From Brevundimonas fontaquae (lineage in GTDB: Bacteria; Pseudomonadota; Alphaproteobacteria; Caulobacterales; Caulobacteraceae), in the NCBI RefSeq assembly GCF_017086445.1, contig NZ_CP070968.1, positions 1,860,001 to 1,924,000 of the forward strand: 64,000 nucleotides of DNA, written 5' to 3'. Positions 35,734 to 44,573 of the stretch are shown here, piece after piece (position 1 is the stretch's first letter; every line of letters begins with the position of its first letter). Under the pieces are notes generated by a model. It did not search any database and was not told the origin of the DNA. It saw only the letters and a program-made list of their open reading frames with translations. Both the position numbers and the translations under genes were made by a program.

Positions 35734-36636
35734 TCAGAGGCGGTAAATCGCCTCGGCGTTGCCCGCGAACAGGCGGTCGCGCTCGTCGGGCGAGAAGTCG
35801 GCGGTGATCGCGTCGAAAGCGGAATAGAAGGCGTCGAAGGTTCCGTGGACGCTCTCGACCGGAAAGTCCGAGGCGAACATGGCGCGCTCGGTTCCGAAGG
35901 CGTCGATGCACTCCAGAACGATGGGGCGGATGCTGTCGGGCGTCCAGGCGCGGTCGGTGATGCCCAGACCTGAGATCTTGATAGAGACCTGCGGCTGAGC
36001 AGCCAGCAGGCGCAATCCGGTGCGCCAGCGCTCCATTCCGGCCTCGTCTCGATCGGTCGGCAGGCCGGCGTGGTTGACGATCATCGGGATGTCGGGATGG
36101 CGGGCGGCGATGATGGCGGCGGTCGCCATCTGGGACGGATAGAGCTGGAGGTCGAACGACAGGCCATGCTTGGCCAGCTTGGCGAAGCCCTCGACCCATT
36201 GGGGATCACGTAGCAGATCGCGCTCAGTGTAAGACTTCAGCGGGTCTTCGTGCCAGCAGACGATCTGGCGCACGCCGCGCACGTTCGGACGCGCCGCATG
36301 TGCCTCCAGCAGGGCGTCCAGTTCGGGGTCCAGCATATCGGCGCCGGCGACGATGCCGTGAGGATAGCCGCGCTGGTCCGCGAGGGCTTGCAGCCATTCG
36401 GTCTCGGCCAACTGCTGGCCGATGGGCTGACCGGCTTCGACATGGACGATCTTGTCCACGCGCCAGCCCCCCGTACCGGCCAGATAGTCGTCCAGCAGAT
36501 AGTTGCGGTGGGCGATCGGGCTCATATCTCCCGCCGGATTGTTTGGCAGGGGATCGTCCTGAAGCCAGCCGTAGCGGGCGTGTGACAGGTCCCACAGGTG
36601 GACATGGCTGTCGACAATGCGAAAGTCGGACATCAT
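35734..36636 (-). CDS. L-rhamnono-1,4-lactonase (amidohydrolase_2 family)
   Basis: A 300-aa metal-dependent hydrolase. IVDSHVHLWD near residue 7 is the first metal motif, IVNHAGLPTD near residue 187 the second His, and FASDFPVES near residue 260 the catalytic Asp. This COG3618 group contains sugar lactonases. Standing with rhamnonate dehydratase and the diketo-hydrolase, it should open L-rhamnono-gamma-lactone to L-rhamnonate. Its first ATG overlaps the upstream esterase stop (ATGA). Last gene of the minus-strand rhamnose operon. An L-fucono-lactonase role would look the same in sequence. Confidence 0.82.
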   Translation of the reverse strand: MMSDFRIVDSHVHLWDLSHARYGWLQDDPLPNNPAGDMSPIAHRNYLLDDYLAGTGGWRVDKIVHVEAGQPIGQQLAETEWLQALADQRGYPHGIVAGADMLDPELDALLEAHAARPNVRGVRQIVCWHEDPLKSYTERDLLRDPQWVEGFAKLAKHGLSFDLQLYPSQMATAAIIAARHPDIPMIVNHAGLPTDRDEAGMERWRTGLRLLAAQPQVSIKISGLGITDRAWTPDSIRPIVLECIDAFGTERAMFASDFPVESVHGTFDAFYSAFDAITADFSPDERDRLFAGNAEAIYRL

Positions 36637-37610
36637 GGCTTAGCCAAAGGCTCTTTGTTGAAATATCCGCGTGTGCGCAGCCAGTTTTCCAGCGCCTGAG
36701 GCCACAGGCCAAGCGCCGCATCGCCGCCGCCCAGACCCGAGCCGTGAGAACCATGGGCGAAAAGGTGCATCTCCACGTCCTTACCAGCCGCCGCTAAGGC
36801 CGAATACAGCGCGACCGAGCCGCCGACCGGCACGAGACCATCGTCGGTCGTATGATAGATGAAGGTGGCCGGCGCCTTGGCGACCACGCCAGGCAGGGGC
36901 GTATAGGCCACGTAGTCCTGGGGATTGCACTCCAAACGGGCCATGGGTGCGAAGCGGCAGTATTCCGAACCGCCTTCGGTGTTCACGGCCGTCGCTTCCA
37001 GCCAGGGATAGGCAAGGACCAGATAGTCGGGGCGGCTGGAGACGCGCTCGACCGTATCGGCGGCGGCCGGATCGCCAGCGTCCGACAGACTGACCGTCAT
37101 GGCTGCCAGATGACCGCCCGCCGAAAAACCCATCAGACCGATCCTGTCGGGATCGACGCCCAAAGCTAGCGCGTTGGAGCGGACGTAGCGGACCGCGCGC
37201 TCGCCGTCCTCGATCGGCTGGGGCAGGGGATGGCCTGCGCCATAGCGGTATTTCAGAACGAAGGCGATCACGCCCCGCGCAGCGAACCAGTCGGCGACCT
37301 GACGGCCTTCCAGATTGGCGGCCAAGCCGACATAGCCGCCGCCGGGCGCGATGATGATCGCCGCGCCGCTGCGCCGTCCGTTCTGCGGCGCGAGCAGGGT
37401 CAGAGACGTCTCGTCGTCGCCCGCCCGCAGTGCGTAGCGCCAGGTCTGAAAGAAATCGTCCTGAGATATGATGGGCGGGACGACGGCCGCCGGCGCGGTT
37501 TGCGCCAAGGCTCCCTGCGCGAGAAAACCGGCGGCGATTGCGCCAAAGACCGCCGCCATAAGCATCGAACGGCCGCGCGCGACCGAAGGTCTAGAAACGC
37601 GGCCGCTCAT
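36633..37610 (-). CDS. Exported alpha/beta hydrolase (esterase)
   Basis: A 325-aa BD-FAE-type esterase with a signal peptide (RSMLMAAVFGAIAAGFLAQGALAQ). IAPGGGYVGLAAN is the oxyanion site, GFSAGGHLAAM the nucleophile elbow, HTTDDGLVPV the acid, and AHGSHGSGLGG the His. It is related in plan to the esterase at 18096 but clearly diverged. Embedded between KDR dehydrogenase and lactonase genes, it probably deacylates pectic oligosaccharides in the periplasm; substrate unproven. Confidence 0.8.
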   Translation of the reverse strand: MSGRVSRPSVARGRSMLMAAVFGAIAAGFLAQGALAQTAPAAVVPPIISQDDFFQTWRYALRAGDDETSLTLLAPQNGRRSGAAIIIAPGGGYVGLAANLEGRQVADWFAARGVIAFVLKYRYGAGHPLPQPIEDGERAVRYVRSNALALGVDPDRIGLMGFSAGGHLAAMTVSLSDAGDPAAADTVERVSSRPDYLVLAYPWLEATAVNTEGGSEYCRFAPMARLECNPQDYVAYTPLPGVVAKAPATFIYHTTDDGLVPVGGSVALYSALAAAGKDVEMHLFAHGSHGSGLGGGDAALGLWPQALENWLRTRGYFNKEPLAKP

Positions 37611-37622
37611 GTCGCCACCTGC

Positions 37623-38375
37623 CTAGTAGGTGGTGCGTCCGCCCGACGTGTCGAACGTCGAGGCGGTGGTGAAGCTGCATTCCTCGGAGGCCATGAAGCA
37701 GACCATGGCGGCGCTTTCGTCGACCTCGCCGAGGCGGCCCATGGGGATCTTGGAACGCATGTAGTCGACTTGGCTCTGGGGCAGTTGCTCCAGGATGGGG
37801 CTTTCGAAGGTGGCGGGGGTCAGGCTGTTGGCGACGACGCCCTTGCCGGCCAGTTCCTTGCCCAGCGACTTGGTGAAGCCGATCACCCCGGCCTTGGAGG
37901 CGGAATAGGCGGAGGCGTTGGGGTTGCCCTCCTTGCCCGCGACCGAAGCCACATTGACGATGCGGCCATAGCCGTTGGCCAGCATGAAGGGCACGACGGC
38001 GCGGCAGCAGTAGAAGACGCCGTTCAGATTGATGTCGACCACGCGCTTCCAACTGTCGACGGGAAAGTCCTGCACCGGCACGGTGGCGCCGGTGATGCCG
38101 GCCGAGGCGACCAGGATGTCGATGCGGCCTTCCAGCGCCTGGGCCGAGGCCTGGGCGGCGGCGGCGACGGCGTCAGGGTCGGCGACGTCCAGGGCGATCA
38201 CATGGGCGGCCCTGACCTCGGCGGCGGCGGCCGTCAGCGCCTCGGCGTTGAGGTCCCACAGCACGACCTTGCCGCCCTCGGCGACGATGCGGGCGGCGGC
38301 AGCCTTGCCTAGGCCCGAGGCGCCGCCGGTGACGACGGCGGTGCGGCCCGCGAAACGGCCCTGATAGGCGCTCAT
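37623..38375 (-). CDS. 2-keto-3-deoxy-L-rhamnonate 4-dehydrogenase (SDR)
   Basis: A 250-aa SDR: VVTGGASGLGKAAAARIVAEGG cofactor site, VASAGITG at the NNAG position, catalytic Ser in NVASVAGKEG and YSASKAG (Tyr/Lys). Located one gene below the FAH hydrolase with an ATGA overlap. In the Sphingomonas-type pathway (LRA5) this SDR oxidises 2-keto-3-deoxy-L-rhamnonate to the 2,4-diketo acid. A GTG nine bases upstream is possible but the ATGA-coupled ATG at 38375 is preferred. Role assigned mainly from gene order. Confidence 0.82.
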   Translation of the reverse strand: MSAYQGRFAGRTAVVTGGASGLGKAAAARIVAEGGKVVLWDLNAEALTAAAAEVRAAHVIALDVADPDAVAAAAQASAQALEGRIDILVASAGITGATVPVQDFPVDSWKRVVDINLNGVFYCCRAVVPFMLANGYGRIVNVASVAGKEGNPNASAYSASKAGVIGFTKSLGKELAGKGVVANSLTPATFESPILEQLPQSQVDYMRSKIPMGRLGEVDESAAMVCFMASEECSFTTASTFDTSGGRTTY

Positions 38376-39220
38376 CGGGTCCACTCCACAAAGGTCTGAC
38401 CCTGTTCACCCAGCTTCTGGATGCCCAGACGCACTGTGTCGCCAGCCTTCAGGTAGAGCGGCGGCTTCTGGCCCAGACCCACGCCGGGCGGGGTGCCGGT
38501 GGTGATCAGATCGCCGGGCTCCAGCGTCATGAATTCCGACAGATAGGAGACGATCTCGGCGACGCCGAAGATCATGGTTTTGGTATTGCCGGTCTGCATC
38601 CGCTTGCCGTTCAGATCCAGCCACATGTCCAGGTTCTGCACGTCGCCGACCTCGTCAGTGGTGACCAGCCAGGGGCCGACGGGGCCGAAGGTGTCGCAGC
38701 CCTTGCCCTTGTCCCAGGTGCCGCCGCGCTCGGTCTGATAGGCGCGCTCGGACACGTCGTTGATCAGGACATAGCCGGCGACGTGATCCAGGGCCTCGGC
38801 CTGGGTGACGTAGGAGGCGGGCTTGCCGATGACGATGCCCAGCTCGACCTCCCAGTCGGTCTTCTCCGAGCCGCGTGGGATGACCACGTCGTCGTTCGGC
38901 CCATTCAGACAGGTGATGGCCTTGGTGAACAGCACCGGCTCGGCCGGGATCGGCAGGTTCGATTCCGCCGCGTGATCGGCGAAGTTCAGGCCGATGGCCA
39001 GGAATTTGCGCACGCCATTGATCGGCACGCCATAGCGGGGCTGGCCCTCGACCAGGGGCAGGGTGGTCGGGTCGATGGCCTTCAGTGTCTCAAGCGCGGG
39101 GCCATGCAGTTGGTCTGGCGTGATGTCGGCGATAAAGCCAGACAGGTCGCGGATGCGCCCCTCGGCGTCGAGCGTGCCCGGCTTTTCCTGGCCCTTGGGG
39201 CCGTAACGCAGCAGTTTCAT
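38372..39220 (-). CDS. 2,4-diketo-3-deoxy-L-rhamnonate hydrolase (FAH family)
   Basis: A 282-aa fumarylacetoacetate-hydrolase-fold enzyme. KFLAIGLNFADHAAES starts the core, KTDWEVELGIVIGK carries the metal-binding Glu-x-Glu, VLINDVSERAYQ the Asp, and GDLITTGTPPGVG the conserved end. In the non-phosphorylated rhamnose route this hydrolase (LRA6) splits the diketo acid into pyruvate and L-lactate. An L-lactate dehydrogenase gene in the facing operon supports that reaction over the aldolase alternative (LRA4), which would give L-lactaldehyde. Second gene after rhmD, 30-nt gap. Confidence 0.87.
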   Translation of the reverse strand: MKLLRYGPKGQEKPGTLDAEGRIRDLSGFIADITPDQLHGPALETLKAIDPTTLPLVEGQPRYGVPINGVRKFLAIGLNFADHAAESNLPIPAEPVLFTKAITCLNGPNDDVVIPRGSEKTDWEVELGIVIGKPASYVTQAEALDHVAGYVLINDVSERAYQTERGGTWDKGKGCDTFGPVGPWLVTTDEVGDVQNLDMWLDLNGKRMQTGNTKTMIFGVAEIVSYLSEFMTLEPGDLITTGTPPGVGLGQKPPLYLKAGDTVRLGIQKLGEQGQTFVEWTR

Positions 39221-39250
39221 AGTGTCGGAGGAGCTTTCGTCTTGGCGAAG

Positions 39251-40447
39251 TTAGGGGCGCGCGTACGGGCGATGCAGGGCGATGTCGCGGTTCAGCTCGA
39301 CGCCGAAGCCGGGGGTATCTGGAACCTTCAGGCGGCCGTTTACGGGGACGGGTTCGCCGATCAGTTGCGGATGGAACATCGGCACGACCTCGTCGGCGCC
39401 GGGGGCCATCATCAGGAACTCGGCGAACGGGCTGTTATGGCGGGTCACCACGAAGTGGTAGGAGTAGACCGATGAGCCGTGCGGGATCATCAGCACGCCC
39501 TTGGCGTCGGCCAGGGCTGAAATCTTCTGCAGTTCGGTGACGCCGCCGCACCAGCCCACGTCCGGCTGGATGATGTCGCAGCATTCCATCTCCAAGAGCA
39601 TGCGAAAGCCCCAACGGGTGGCCTCATGCTCGCCGGTCGTGACCAGCATTCCCTTGGGGGCGTTCTTCTTCAGCGCCTGATAGCCCCAGTAGTCGTCGGG
39701 GCTGAGCGCCTCCTCTATCCACTTCAGACCCAGTTTGTGGGCCTCGTGGGCCAGCCGCGTGGCGTAGTTCAGATCCAGCGCCATCCAGCAGTCGAACATC
39801 AGCCAGAAGTCGTCGCCGCAGGCGTTCCGCATGGCTTCGAGTTCAGCGATGGTCTTGTGCAGGCCTTCTTCGCCCTCGGCCGGGCCGTGGTGCAGGGGCA
39901 TCTTGCCGCCGATGAAGCCCAGTTCCTTGGCTTTGTCCGGCCGCGCGCCGGTGGCGTAGAAGATCAGTTCGTCGCGCACCGCCCCGCCCAGCATGGCGAA
40001 AACCGGCTCCTGACGCAGGCGGCCCAGCAGGTCCCACAGCGCCAGATCGACGCCGGAGATGGCGTTCACGACCAACCCCTTGCGGCCATAATACTGGGTT
40101 GAGAAATACATCTGGTCCCAGATCTTCTCGACCTCGGACGGATCGCGGCCTTCGAGGAAGCGGGCCAGGTGTTTCTCGACGATATAGGCGGCGGGTTCGC
40201 CGCCGGTCGTCACCGCAAATCCGACCACGCCGTTCTCGGCCTCGATCTCGACGACCAGGGTGCCCAGCACATTGATGCCGAAGCTGCGGCGGCTTTGGCG
40301 GTACTCGGGGTATTTCGCCATGGGCGTGGCGATGTGGTCGTCGATCCAGTGGCCATCGCCCTGATCGTGGTAGTCGGCGCCGCCGCCCGTGCCGTCGTTC
40401 TTCACGACGAAGGCGCGAACGTGTTTGATGCGGGGAAGGCGGCTCAT
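39251..40447 (-). CDS. rhmD: L-rhamnonate dehydratase
   Basis: A 398-aa enolase-superfamily enzyme dehydrating L-rhamnonate to 2-keto-3-deoxy-L-rhamnonate. Family marks: [18 protein letters not shown] near residue 32 (20s loop), [13 protein letters not shown], the barrel ligands in [22 protein letters not shown] and [12 protein letters not shown], and the catalytic His in [12 protein letters not shown]. Length equals the E. coli protein (about 400). First gene of the five-gene minus operon, divergent from the IclR gene. Its Shine-Dalgarno region lies inside a perfect inverted repeat (40454-40472). Confidence 0.93.
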   Translation of the reverse strand: MSRLPRIKHVRAFVVKNDGTGGGADYHDQGDGHWIDDHIATPMAKYPEYRQSRRSFGINVLGTLVVEIEAENGVVGFAVTTGGEPAAYIVEKHLARFLEGRDPSEVEKIWDQMYFSTQYYGRKGLVVNAISGVDLALWDLLGRLRQEPVFAMLGGAVRDELIFYATGARPDKAKELGFIGGKMPLHHGPAEGEEGLHKTIAELEAMRNACGDDFWLMFDCWMALDLNYATRLAHEAHKLGLKWIEEALSPDDYWGYQALKKNAPKGMLVTTGEHEATRWGFRMLLEMECCDIIQPDVGWCGGVTELQKISALADAKGVLMIPHGSSVYSYHFVVTRHNSPFAEFLMMAPGADEVVPMFHPQLIGEPVPVNGRLKVPDTPGFGVELNRDIALHRPYARP

Positions 40448-40453
40448 CGCGTC

Positions 40454-40472
40454 ATCACCAAGGATTGGTGAT
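40454..40472. promoter_or_regulatory. Perfect 19-bp inverted repeat just upstream of rhmD
   Basis: ATCACCAA-GGA-TTGGTGAT, 8-bp arms with a 3-nt centre, ends 6 nt before the rhmD start. In the rhmD mRNA the 3' arm contains GGTGA, the only plausible ribosome-binding stretch, so it may work as an operator on DNA or as an RNA hairpin hiding the ribosome site. Confidence 0.6.
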
Positions 40473-40505
40473 TTGCTCCCATAATGCGGGATTTCACTGG
40501 CGTTC

Positions 40506-40543
40506 CTCCGTGCGGAGCGTCAAAGTCAGGTCCGTGTAACGGA
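40506..40543. repeat. Two short inverted repeats in the rhmD-iclR gap
   Basis: CTCCG-TG-CGGAG at 40506-40517 and TCCGT-GTA-ACGGA at 40531-40543. Both have 5-bp perfect arms. They lie in the central part of the divergent promoter region, where regulator binding would affect both directions. Confidence 0.4.
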
Positions 40544-40563
40544 GCGACTTGTGCGTTTTGCTA

Positions 40564-40576
40564 CATTCTGAGAATG
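40564..40576. promoter_or_regulatory. Candidate operator ahead of the iclR-type regulator
   Basis: CATTCT-G-AGAATG is a perfect 13-bp inverted repeat directly in front of the AGGA ribosome site of the IclR gene. IclR regulators commonly bind short palindromes and repress their own gene; autoregulation is inferred. Confidence 0.5.
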
Positions 40577-40587
40577 AGGATTACGAA

Positions 40588-41394
40588 ATGGGACGAACGC
40601 CGTCAATCAAGACCGCACAGGTCGATGGGGATGAAGAGGTCGGCGCCAAGGCGTCCGGCAGCCAGACCCTGTTGCGGGGTCTGGACGTTATCGAGGCCCT
40701 GATCGACGGCTCACTGCCGCTGGCCGAATTGTCTGAAAAGCTGGAACTGACGCGCAGCACGACCCATCGTCTGGCCTCGGCCCTGGTCGAGCGGCGGCTG
40801 CTGTCCTTCCGCCCGCGCGAGGGCTACTCGCTCGGCCCCAAACTGCTGGAGCTAGGCCATGCGGCCAGCCAGCAGATGCATTTGCCGCGCGTCGCGCGGC
40901 CCTGGTTGGAACAACTGTCGGCTCAGACCGACGATACGGTCCACTTGGGCGTGCTGGACGGGCGTCATGCGCTGTATCTGGACAAGGTGGCGGGGCGCAG
41001 GCGGATCAACATCGGCTCGCGCCTGGGCGAACGTCATCCGATCGCCTCGACCGGCCTGGGCAAGGCGTTGATCCTGGACAAGACCGAGGCGGACTGGATC
41101 GACTTCTACGCCGAGCCGGGCGCCACCTATGACTCATCCGCCCGCGCCGTCTGGCTGGAGCGGATGCATGGCTACGCCCAGAAGGGTTACGCCTTCGACC
41201 TGGAAGAGAACGAAGACCAGATCCGTTGCGTCGCCGCGCCGATCCGTTCGGTGAACGGCCAGATCGTCGCCGCGCTCAGCGTGTCTTCCGCCGCGCAATA
41301 TATGTCGGACGCCCGGATGACCGAACTGACCAAGACCGTGACCGAGGCCGCCAACGCGATCAGCGCCGACCTGGGCTGGTCGCCCAAATCCTGA
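40588..41394 (+). CDS. IclR-family transcriptional regulator
   Basis: A 268-aa regulator. A short polar leader, then the winged helix-turn-helix (about residues 25-85: TLLRGLDVIEALIDGSLPLAELSEKLELTRSTTHRLASAL in outline) and an IclR effector domain (95-260) with LDGRHALYLDKVAGRRRINI, HPIASTGLGKAL and IRCVAAPIRSVNGQIVAALSVS. The ATG at 40588 has AGGA 7 nt upstream; a GTG at 40549 would cover the operator and is less likely. KdgR of enterobacteria, the regulator of pectin catabolism, belongs to this family. The inducer is probably an intermediate such as KDG or KDR. Confidence 0.92.
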   Translation: MGRTPSIKTAQVDGDEEVGAKASGSQTLLRGLDVIEALIDGSLPLAELSEKLELTRSTTHRLASALVERRLLSFRPREGYSLGPKLLELGHAASQQMHLPRVARPWLEQLSAQTDDTVHLGVLDGRHALYLDKVAGRRRINIGSRLGERHPIASTGLGKALILDKTEADWIDFYAEPGATYDSSARAVWLERMHGYAQKGYAFDLEENEDQIRCVAAPIRSVNGQIVAALSVSSAAQYMSDARMTELTKTVTEAANAISADLGWSPKS

Positions 41395-41418
41395 AACCGA
41401 ACCATCGCCGGAGCCCCC

Positions 41419-42180
41419 ATGCTGCTTGAGAACAAGGTCGTCCTAATCACGGGCGCATCGCGGGGCATCGGGCGGGCGACGGCGATCGAGGCCGCGCGCC
41501 AGGGGGCCGATGTCGCCCTCAATACGTTCCGGGACGGGGCCGCCGCCGCCGATGTGATCGCCGAGATCGAGGCGCTGGGCCGCCGGGCCATCGCCGTCGA
41601 CGGCGACGTGGCCCAGTCCGAGAGCGCCGCAGCCTTCGTCGCCGCCGCCGTTCAGGCGCTGGGCCGGGTAGACGTCTTCGTCTCGAACGCCGGCATCTGT
41701 CCTTTTCACGCCTTCCTCGACATGCCGGTCGAGACCCTGCGCCGGACGATGGAGGTCAACCTGCACGGCGCCTATTTCATGGTTCAGGCGGCGGCCAATC
41801 AGATGGTGAAGCAGGGAGACGGCGGCGCTGTTGTCGCCATCAGCTCGATCTCGGCGCTCGTCGGCGGTGAGATGCAGACCCATTACACGCCGACCAAGGC
41901 GGGGGTGCACAGCCTGATGCAGTCCTGCGCCGTCGCCCTAGGCCGCCACGGCATCCGCTGCAACTCGGTCCTGCCCGGCACGATCGCCACCGACATCAAC
42001 AAGGACGATCTCGCCGATCCCCAGAAGCGCGAATATATGGAAGGTCGCATTCCTCTGGGCCGTCTGGGCCGGCCTGAGGACATCGCCTCGGTCGTCGCCT
42101 TCCTGGCCTCGGATATGGCGGGCTATATGTCCGGTGCGGCCCTCTTGGTCGACGGCGGCGCTTTCGCAAACTTCCAGTAG
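41419..42180 (+). CDS. L-rhamnose 1-dehydrogenase (SDR)
   Basis: A 253-aa SDR: LITGASRGIGRATAIEAARQGADVALNTF cofactor site in outline, VSNAGICPFHAFLDMP, catalytic SSISALVGGEMQTHYTPTKAG (Ser, Tyr, Lys). The pattern DINKDDLADPQKREYMEGR near residue 190 and GRLGRPEDIASVVAFLASD closely fit characterised bacterial L-rhamnose dehydrogenases (Azotobacter, Sphingomonas). The product is L-rhamnono-lactone. It follows the regulator gene by 24 nt and precedes lldD by 9 nt. Confidence 0.88.
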   Translation: MLLENKVVLITGASRGIGRATAIEAARQGADVALNTFRDGAAAADVIAEIEALGRRAIAVDGDVAQSESAAAFVAAAVQALGRVDVFVSNAGICPFHAFLDMPVETLRRTMEVNLHGAYFMVQAAANQMVKQGDGGAVVAISSISALVGGEMQTHYTPTKAGVHSLMQSCAVALGRHGIRCNSVLPGTIATDINKDDLADPQKREYMEGRIPLGRLGRPEDIASVVAFLASDMAGYMSGAALLVDGGAFANFQ

Positions 42181-42189
42181 GACTGGCTC

Positions 42190-43323
42190 GTGATCATTTC
42201 GTCGCCGAGCGATTATCGGGAATCCGCGCGGCGCAAGCTGCCGCCCTTCCTGTTCCACTACATCGATGGCGGCGCCTATGCCGAGCAGACCCTGCGTCGC
42301 AATGTCGAGGACTGGCAGTCCATCGCCCTGCGTCAGCGCGTACTGCAGGACATGACCAGCCTCTGCCTTGAGACCAAGCTGTTCGACGAGACCCTGCGCC
42401 TGCCCATCATCCTGGGGCCGGTCGGCCTGACGGGGATGTATGCGCGCAGGGGCGAGGTCCAGGCGGCCAAGGCGGCGGCCTCGCGCGGCGTGCCGTTCAC
42501 GATGTCGACTGTATCTGTCTGCCCGATCGAGGAGGTCGCGCCGGCCATCGACCGACCCATGTGGTTCCAGCTGTATGTGCTGCGCGACCGGGGCTTCATG
42601 AAGAATGCGCTGGAGCGGGCCAGGGCGGCAGGGGTGAAGACCCTGGTCTTTACCGTCGATATGCCGACGCCCGGCGCCCGCTATCGCGACGCCCATTCGG
42701 GCATGAGCGGCCCCAACGCCGAAATCCGCCGGATGGTCCAGGCGATGACCCATCCGGCCTGGGCCTGGGACGTCGGGGTGCGCGGCACGCCGCACGACCT
42801 CGGCAATGTCTCGGCCTATCTGGGCAAGCCGACGGGGCTCGCTGACTACATCGGTTGGCTGGCCAATAATTTCGATCCCTCGATTTCGTGGAAGGACCTG
42901 CAATGGATCCGCGACTTCTGGGAGGGCCCAATGATCATCAAGGGCATACTTGACGCTGATGACGCTCGTGACGCCGTCAGCTTCGGCGCAGACGGCATCG
43001 TGGTGTCGAACCACGGCGGGCGTCAGTTGGATGGGGTGCTGTCGTCGGCCCGCGCCCTGCCCGCCATCGCCGACGCGGTGAAGGGCGAGCTGAAGATTCT
43101 GGTGGATTCCGGCATCCGCAACGGGCTGGACGTTGTCCGCGCCATCGCCCTGGGCGCCGACGCTGTGCTGCTGGGCCGGGCCTTCATCTATGCGCTGGCG
43201 GCGAACGGTCAGGCGGGCGTCGAAAACCTGCTGGATCTGTTTGAAAAGGAAATGCGCGTCGCCATGACCCTGACCGGCGCCAAGTCGGTCGCGAGCATGA
43301 CCCGCGAGATGCTGGCGATCTGA
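42190..43323 (+). CDS. lldD: FMN-dependent L-lactate dehydrogenase
   Basis: A 377-aa alpha-hydroxyacid dehydrogenase: [17 protein letters not shown] at residue 18, [15 protein letters not shown], Lys251 in IIKGIL, and [10 protein letters not shown] with His275 as base. It oxidises L-lactate to pyruvate and passes electrons to the quinone pool. Start is GTG with AGGA 7 nt upstream. In an operon with the regulator and rhamnose dehydrogenase, it would consume the L-lactate released by the FAH hydrolase, so one rhamnose gives two pyruvates. Related hydroxyacid substrates remain possible. Confidence 0.9.
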   Translation: MIISSPSDYRESARRKLPPFLFHYIDGGAYAEQTLRRNVEDWQSIALRQRVLQDMTSLCLETKLFDETLRLPIILGPVGLTGMYARRGEVQAAKAAASRGVPFTMSTVSVCPIEEVAPAIDRPMWFQLYVLRDRGFMKNALERARAAGVKTLVFTVDMPTPGARYRDAHSGMSGPNAEIRRMVQAMTHPAWAWDVGVRGTPHDLGNVSAYLGKPTGLADYIGWLANNFDPSISWKDLQWIRDFWEGPMIIKGILDADDARDAVSFGADGIVVSNHGGRQLDGVLSSARALPAIADAVKGELKILVDSGIRNGLDVVRAIALGADAVLLGRAFIYALAANGQAGVENLLDLFEKEMRVAMTLTGAKSVASMTREMLAI

Positions 43324-43348
43324 CCCGCGTCAGACCGCCAGCCGTTTC

Positions 43349-44560
43349 TCAGCGATAGGGCGTCAGGTCGATGGCGTCGGCCATGGCGCGGAAGCCTGCA
43401 TCATTGGGGTGAAGATGGTCGCCGCTGTCATAGGCGGCGGCCAGTTTCAGCGGCTCGGCCGGGTCGCGCATCACGGCGTCGAAGTCGACGACGCCGTCCG
43501 CCTCTGTGTTTGAACGGATCCAGGCGTTGACGGCTTGGCGGGTCGCCTCGCCCTGGTCGGACCAGTAGTTCGCGTCCTTGTAGGGCAGGATGGTCGCCAG
43601 CCTGATTTTCAGGCCGGCGGCATGGGCGCGAACGATCATCTGGCGGTAGCCCGCGATCAGATCGGCCGGGGTCGGCGGCTGCGGATCATGATCGCGCCAG
43701 CCCATGCCGAAGTCGTTGACGCCTTCCAGAACGATCACATCGGTCACACCGGGCACAGCCAGAACGTCGCGGTCGAAACGCGCCAACGCCGCCGCACCCA
43801 AACCGGGCTTGGGCTTCAGGATGCGGTTGCCGGAAATCCCTGCGTTGGCCACCGCGACTGAGGTCAAACCGGCGGCCTGAAGCCGGGCCGCCAGTAGGTC
43901 GGGCCAGCGTCGGTCGGCGTCGCGCGTGCCGTTAGCGCCGTCTGTGATGGAGTCGCCCAGGGTGACGATGACCCGCGTCGGCTCGGCACGCTCCACGTCT
44001 ATGCCCGAGATCAGGACGCGCTGAGTGACCAGCACCGGGTCCGTCAGTTCGGCCGCCGCCGTCTGGTCGCCCGGCGCGATCCAGGCTGACGAGAGGCCCA
44101 GCAGGTGGATGGTCGGCTCGGCTATCTCGTCCGGCAGATAAAGGCTGATCGACAGGCGGCTGAGCGCGGGCAGGGCCAGATCGACCGGATCGCTGAGCAG
44201 GGGCGCATCCGGCGCCAGCACGGCGCCCGCCGATCCATCGAAGGTCAGGTCGCGCGCCGTGCCGGGCACGGGCTTTCCATCGGCGGCCAGTTGCACGATC
44301 CGCACCCGTCCGATCCGAGCGGCGGTCGGGCCGTATTCATTGGTCAGTCGCAGGCGGAACCGTTCGCCGCCCGCGCTGACGCGGACCACCTGGCGCACGG
44401 TGACGTCCTTCAGCGTCGGCGGGCCGCGGTCGGGCGCGGCGCCCAAGGGCGAGGCGTTCCAGCTTCTCGCCCAATGGGCTTCGGCATTGGCGCAGGGCGC
44501 CAAGCCCGTCTGCGCCAAGGCGGCCAGGGCCAGCGTCAGGATCAGGGCGTGCTTCTTCAT
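43349..44560 (-). CDS. Exported SGNH/GDSL hydrolase (esterase)
   Basis: A 403-aa protein with a signal peptide (MKKHALILTLALAALAQTG...ANA). An N-terminal beta-sandwich domain (residues 30-190, VRQVVRVSAGGERFRLRLTNEYG) precedes the SGNH domain: VTLGDSITDG (nucleophile Ser), ANAGISGNRI (Gly), LEGVNDFGM (Asn), and DHLHPNDAGF (Asp/His). This architecture is common in esterases acting on plant polysaccharides. It closes the PL11-lipoprotein-esterase operon and converges on lldD. Acyl group unknown. Confidence 0.85.
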   Translation of the reverse strand: MKKHALILTLALAALAQTGLAPCANAEAHWARSWNASPLGAAPDRGPPTLKDVTVRQVVRVSAGGERFRLRLTNEYGPTAARIGRVRIVQLAADGKPVPGTARDLTFDGSAGAVLAPDAPLLSDPVDLALPALSRLSISLYLPDEIAEPTIHLLGLSSAWIAPGDQTAAAELTDPVLVTQRVLISGIDVERAEPTRVIVTLGDSITDGANGTRDADRRWPDLLAARLQAAGLTSVAVANAGISGNRILKPKPGLGAAALARFDRDVLAVPGVTDVIVLEGVNDFGMGWRDHDPQPPTPADLIAGYRQMIVRAHAAGLKIRLATILPYKDANYWSDQGEATRQAVNAWIRSNTEADGVVDFDAVMRDPAEPLKLAAAYDSGDHLHPNDAGFRAMADAIDLTPYR

Positions 44561-44573
44561 CGGCTTCCTCGGA

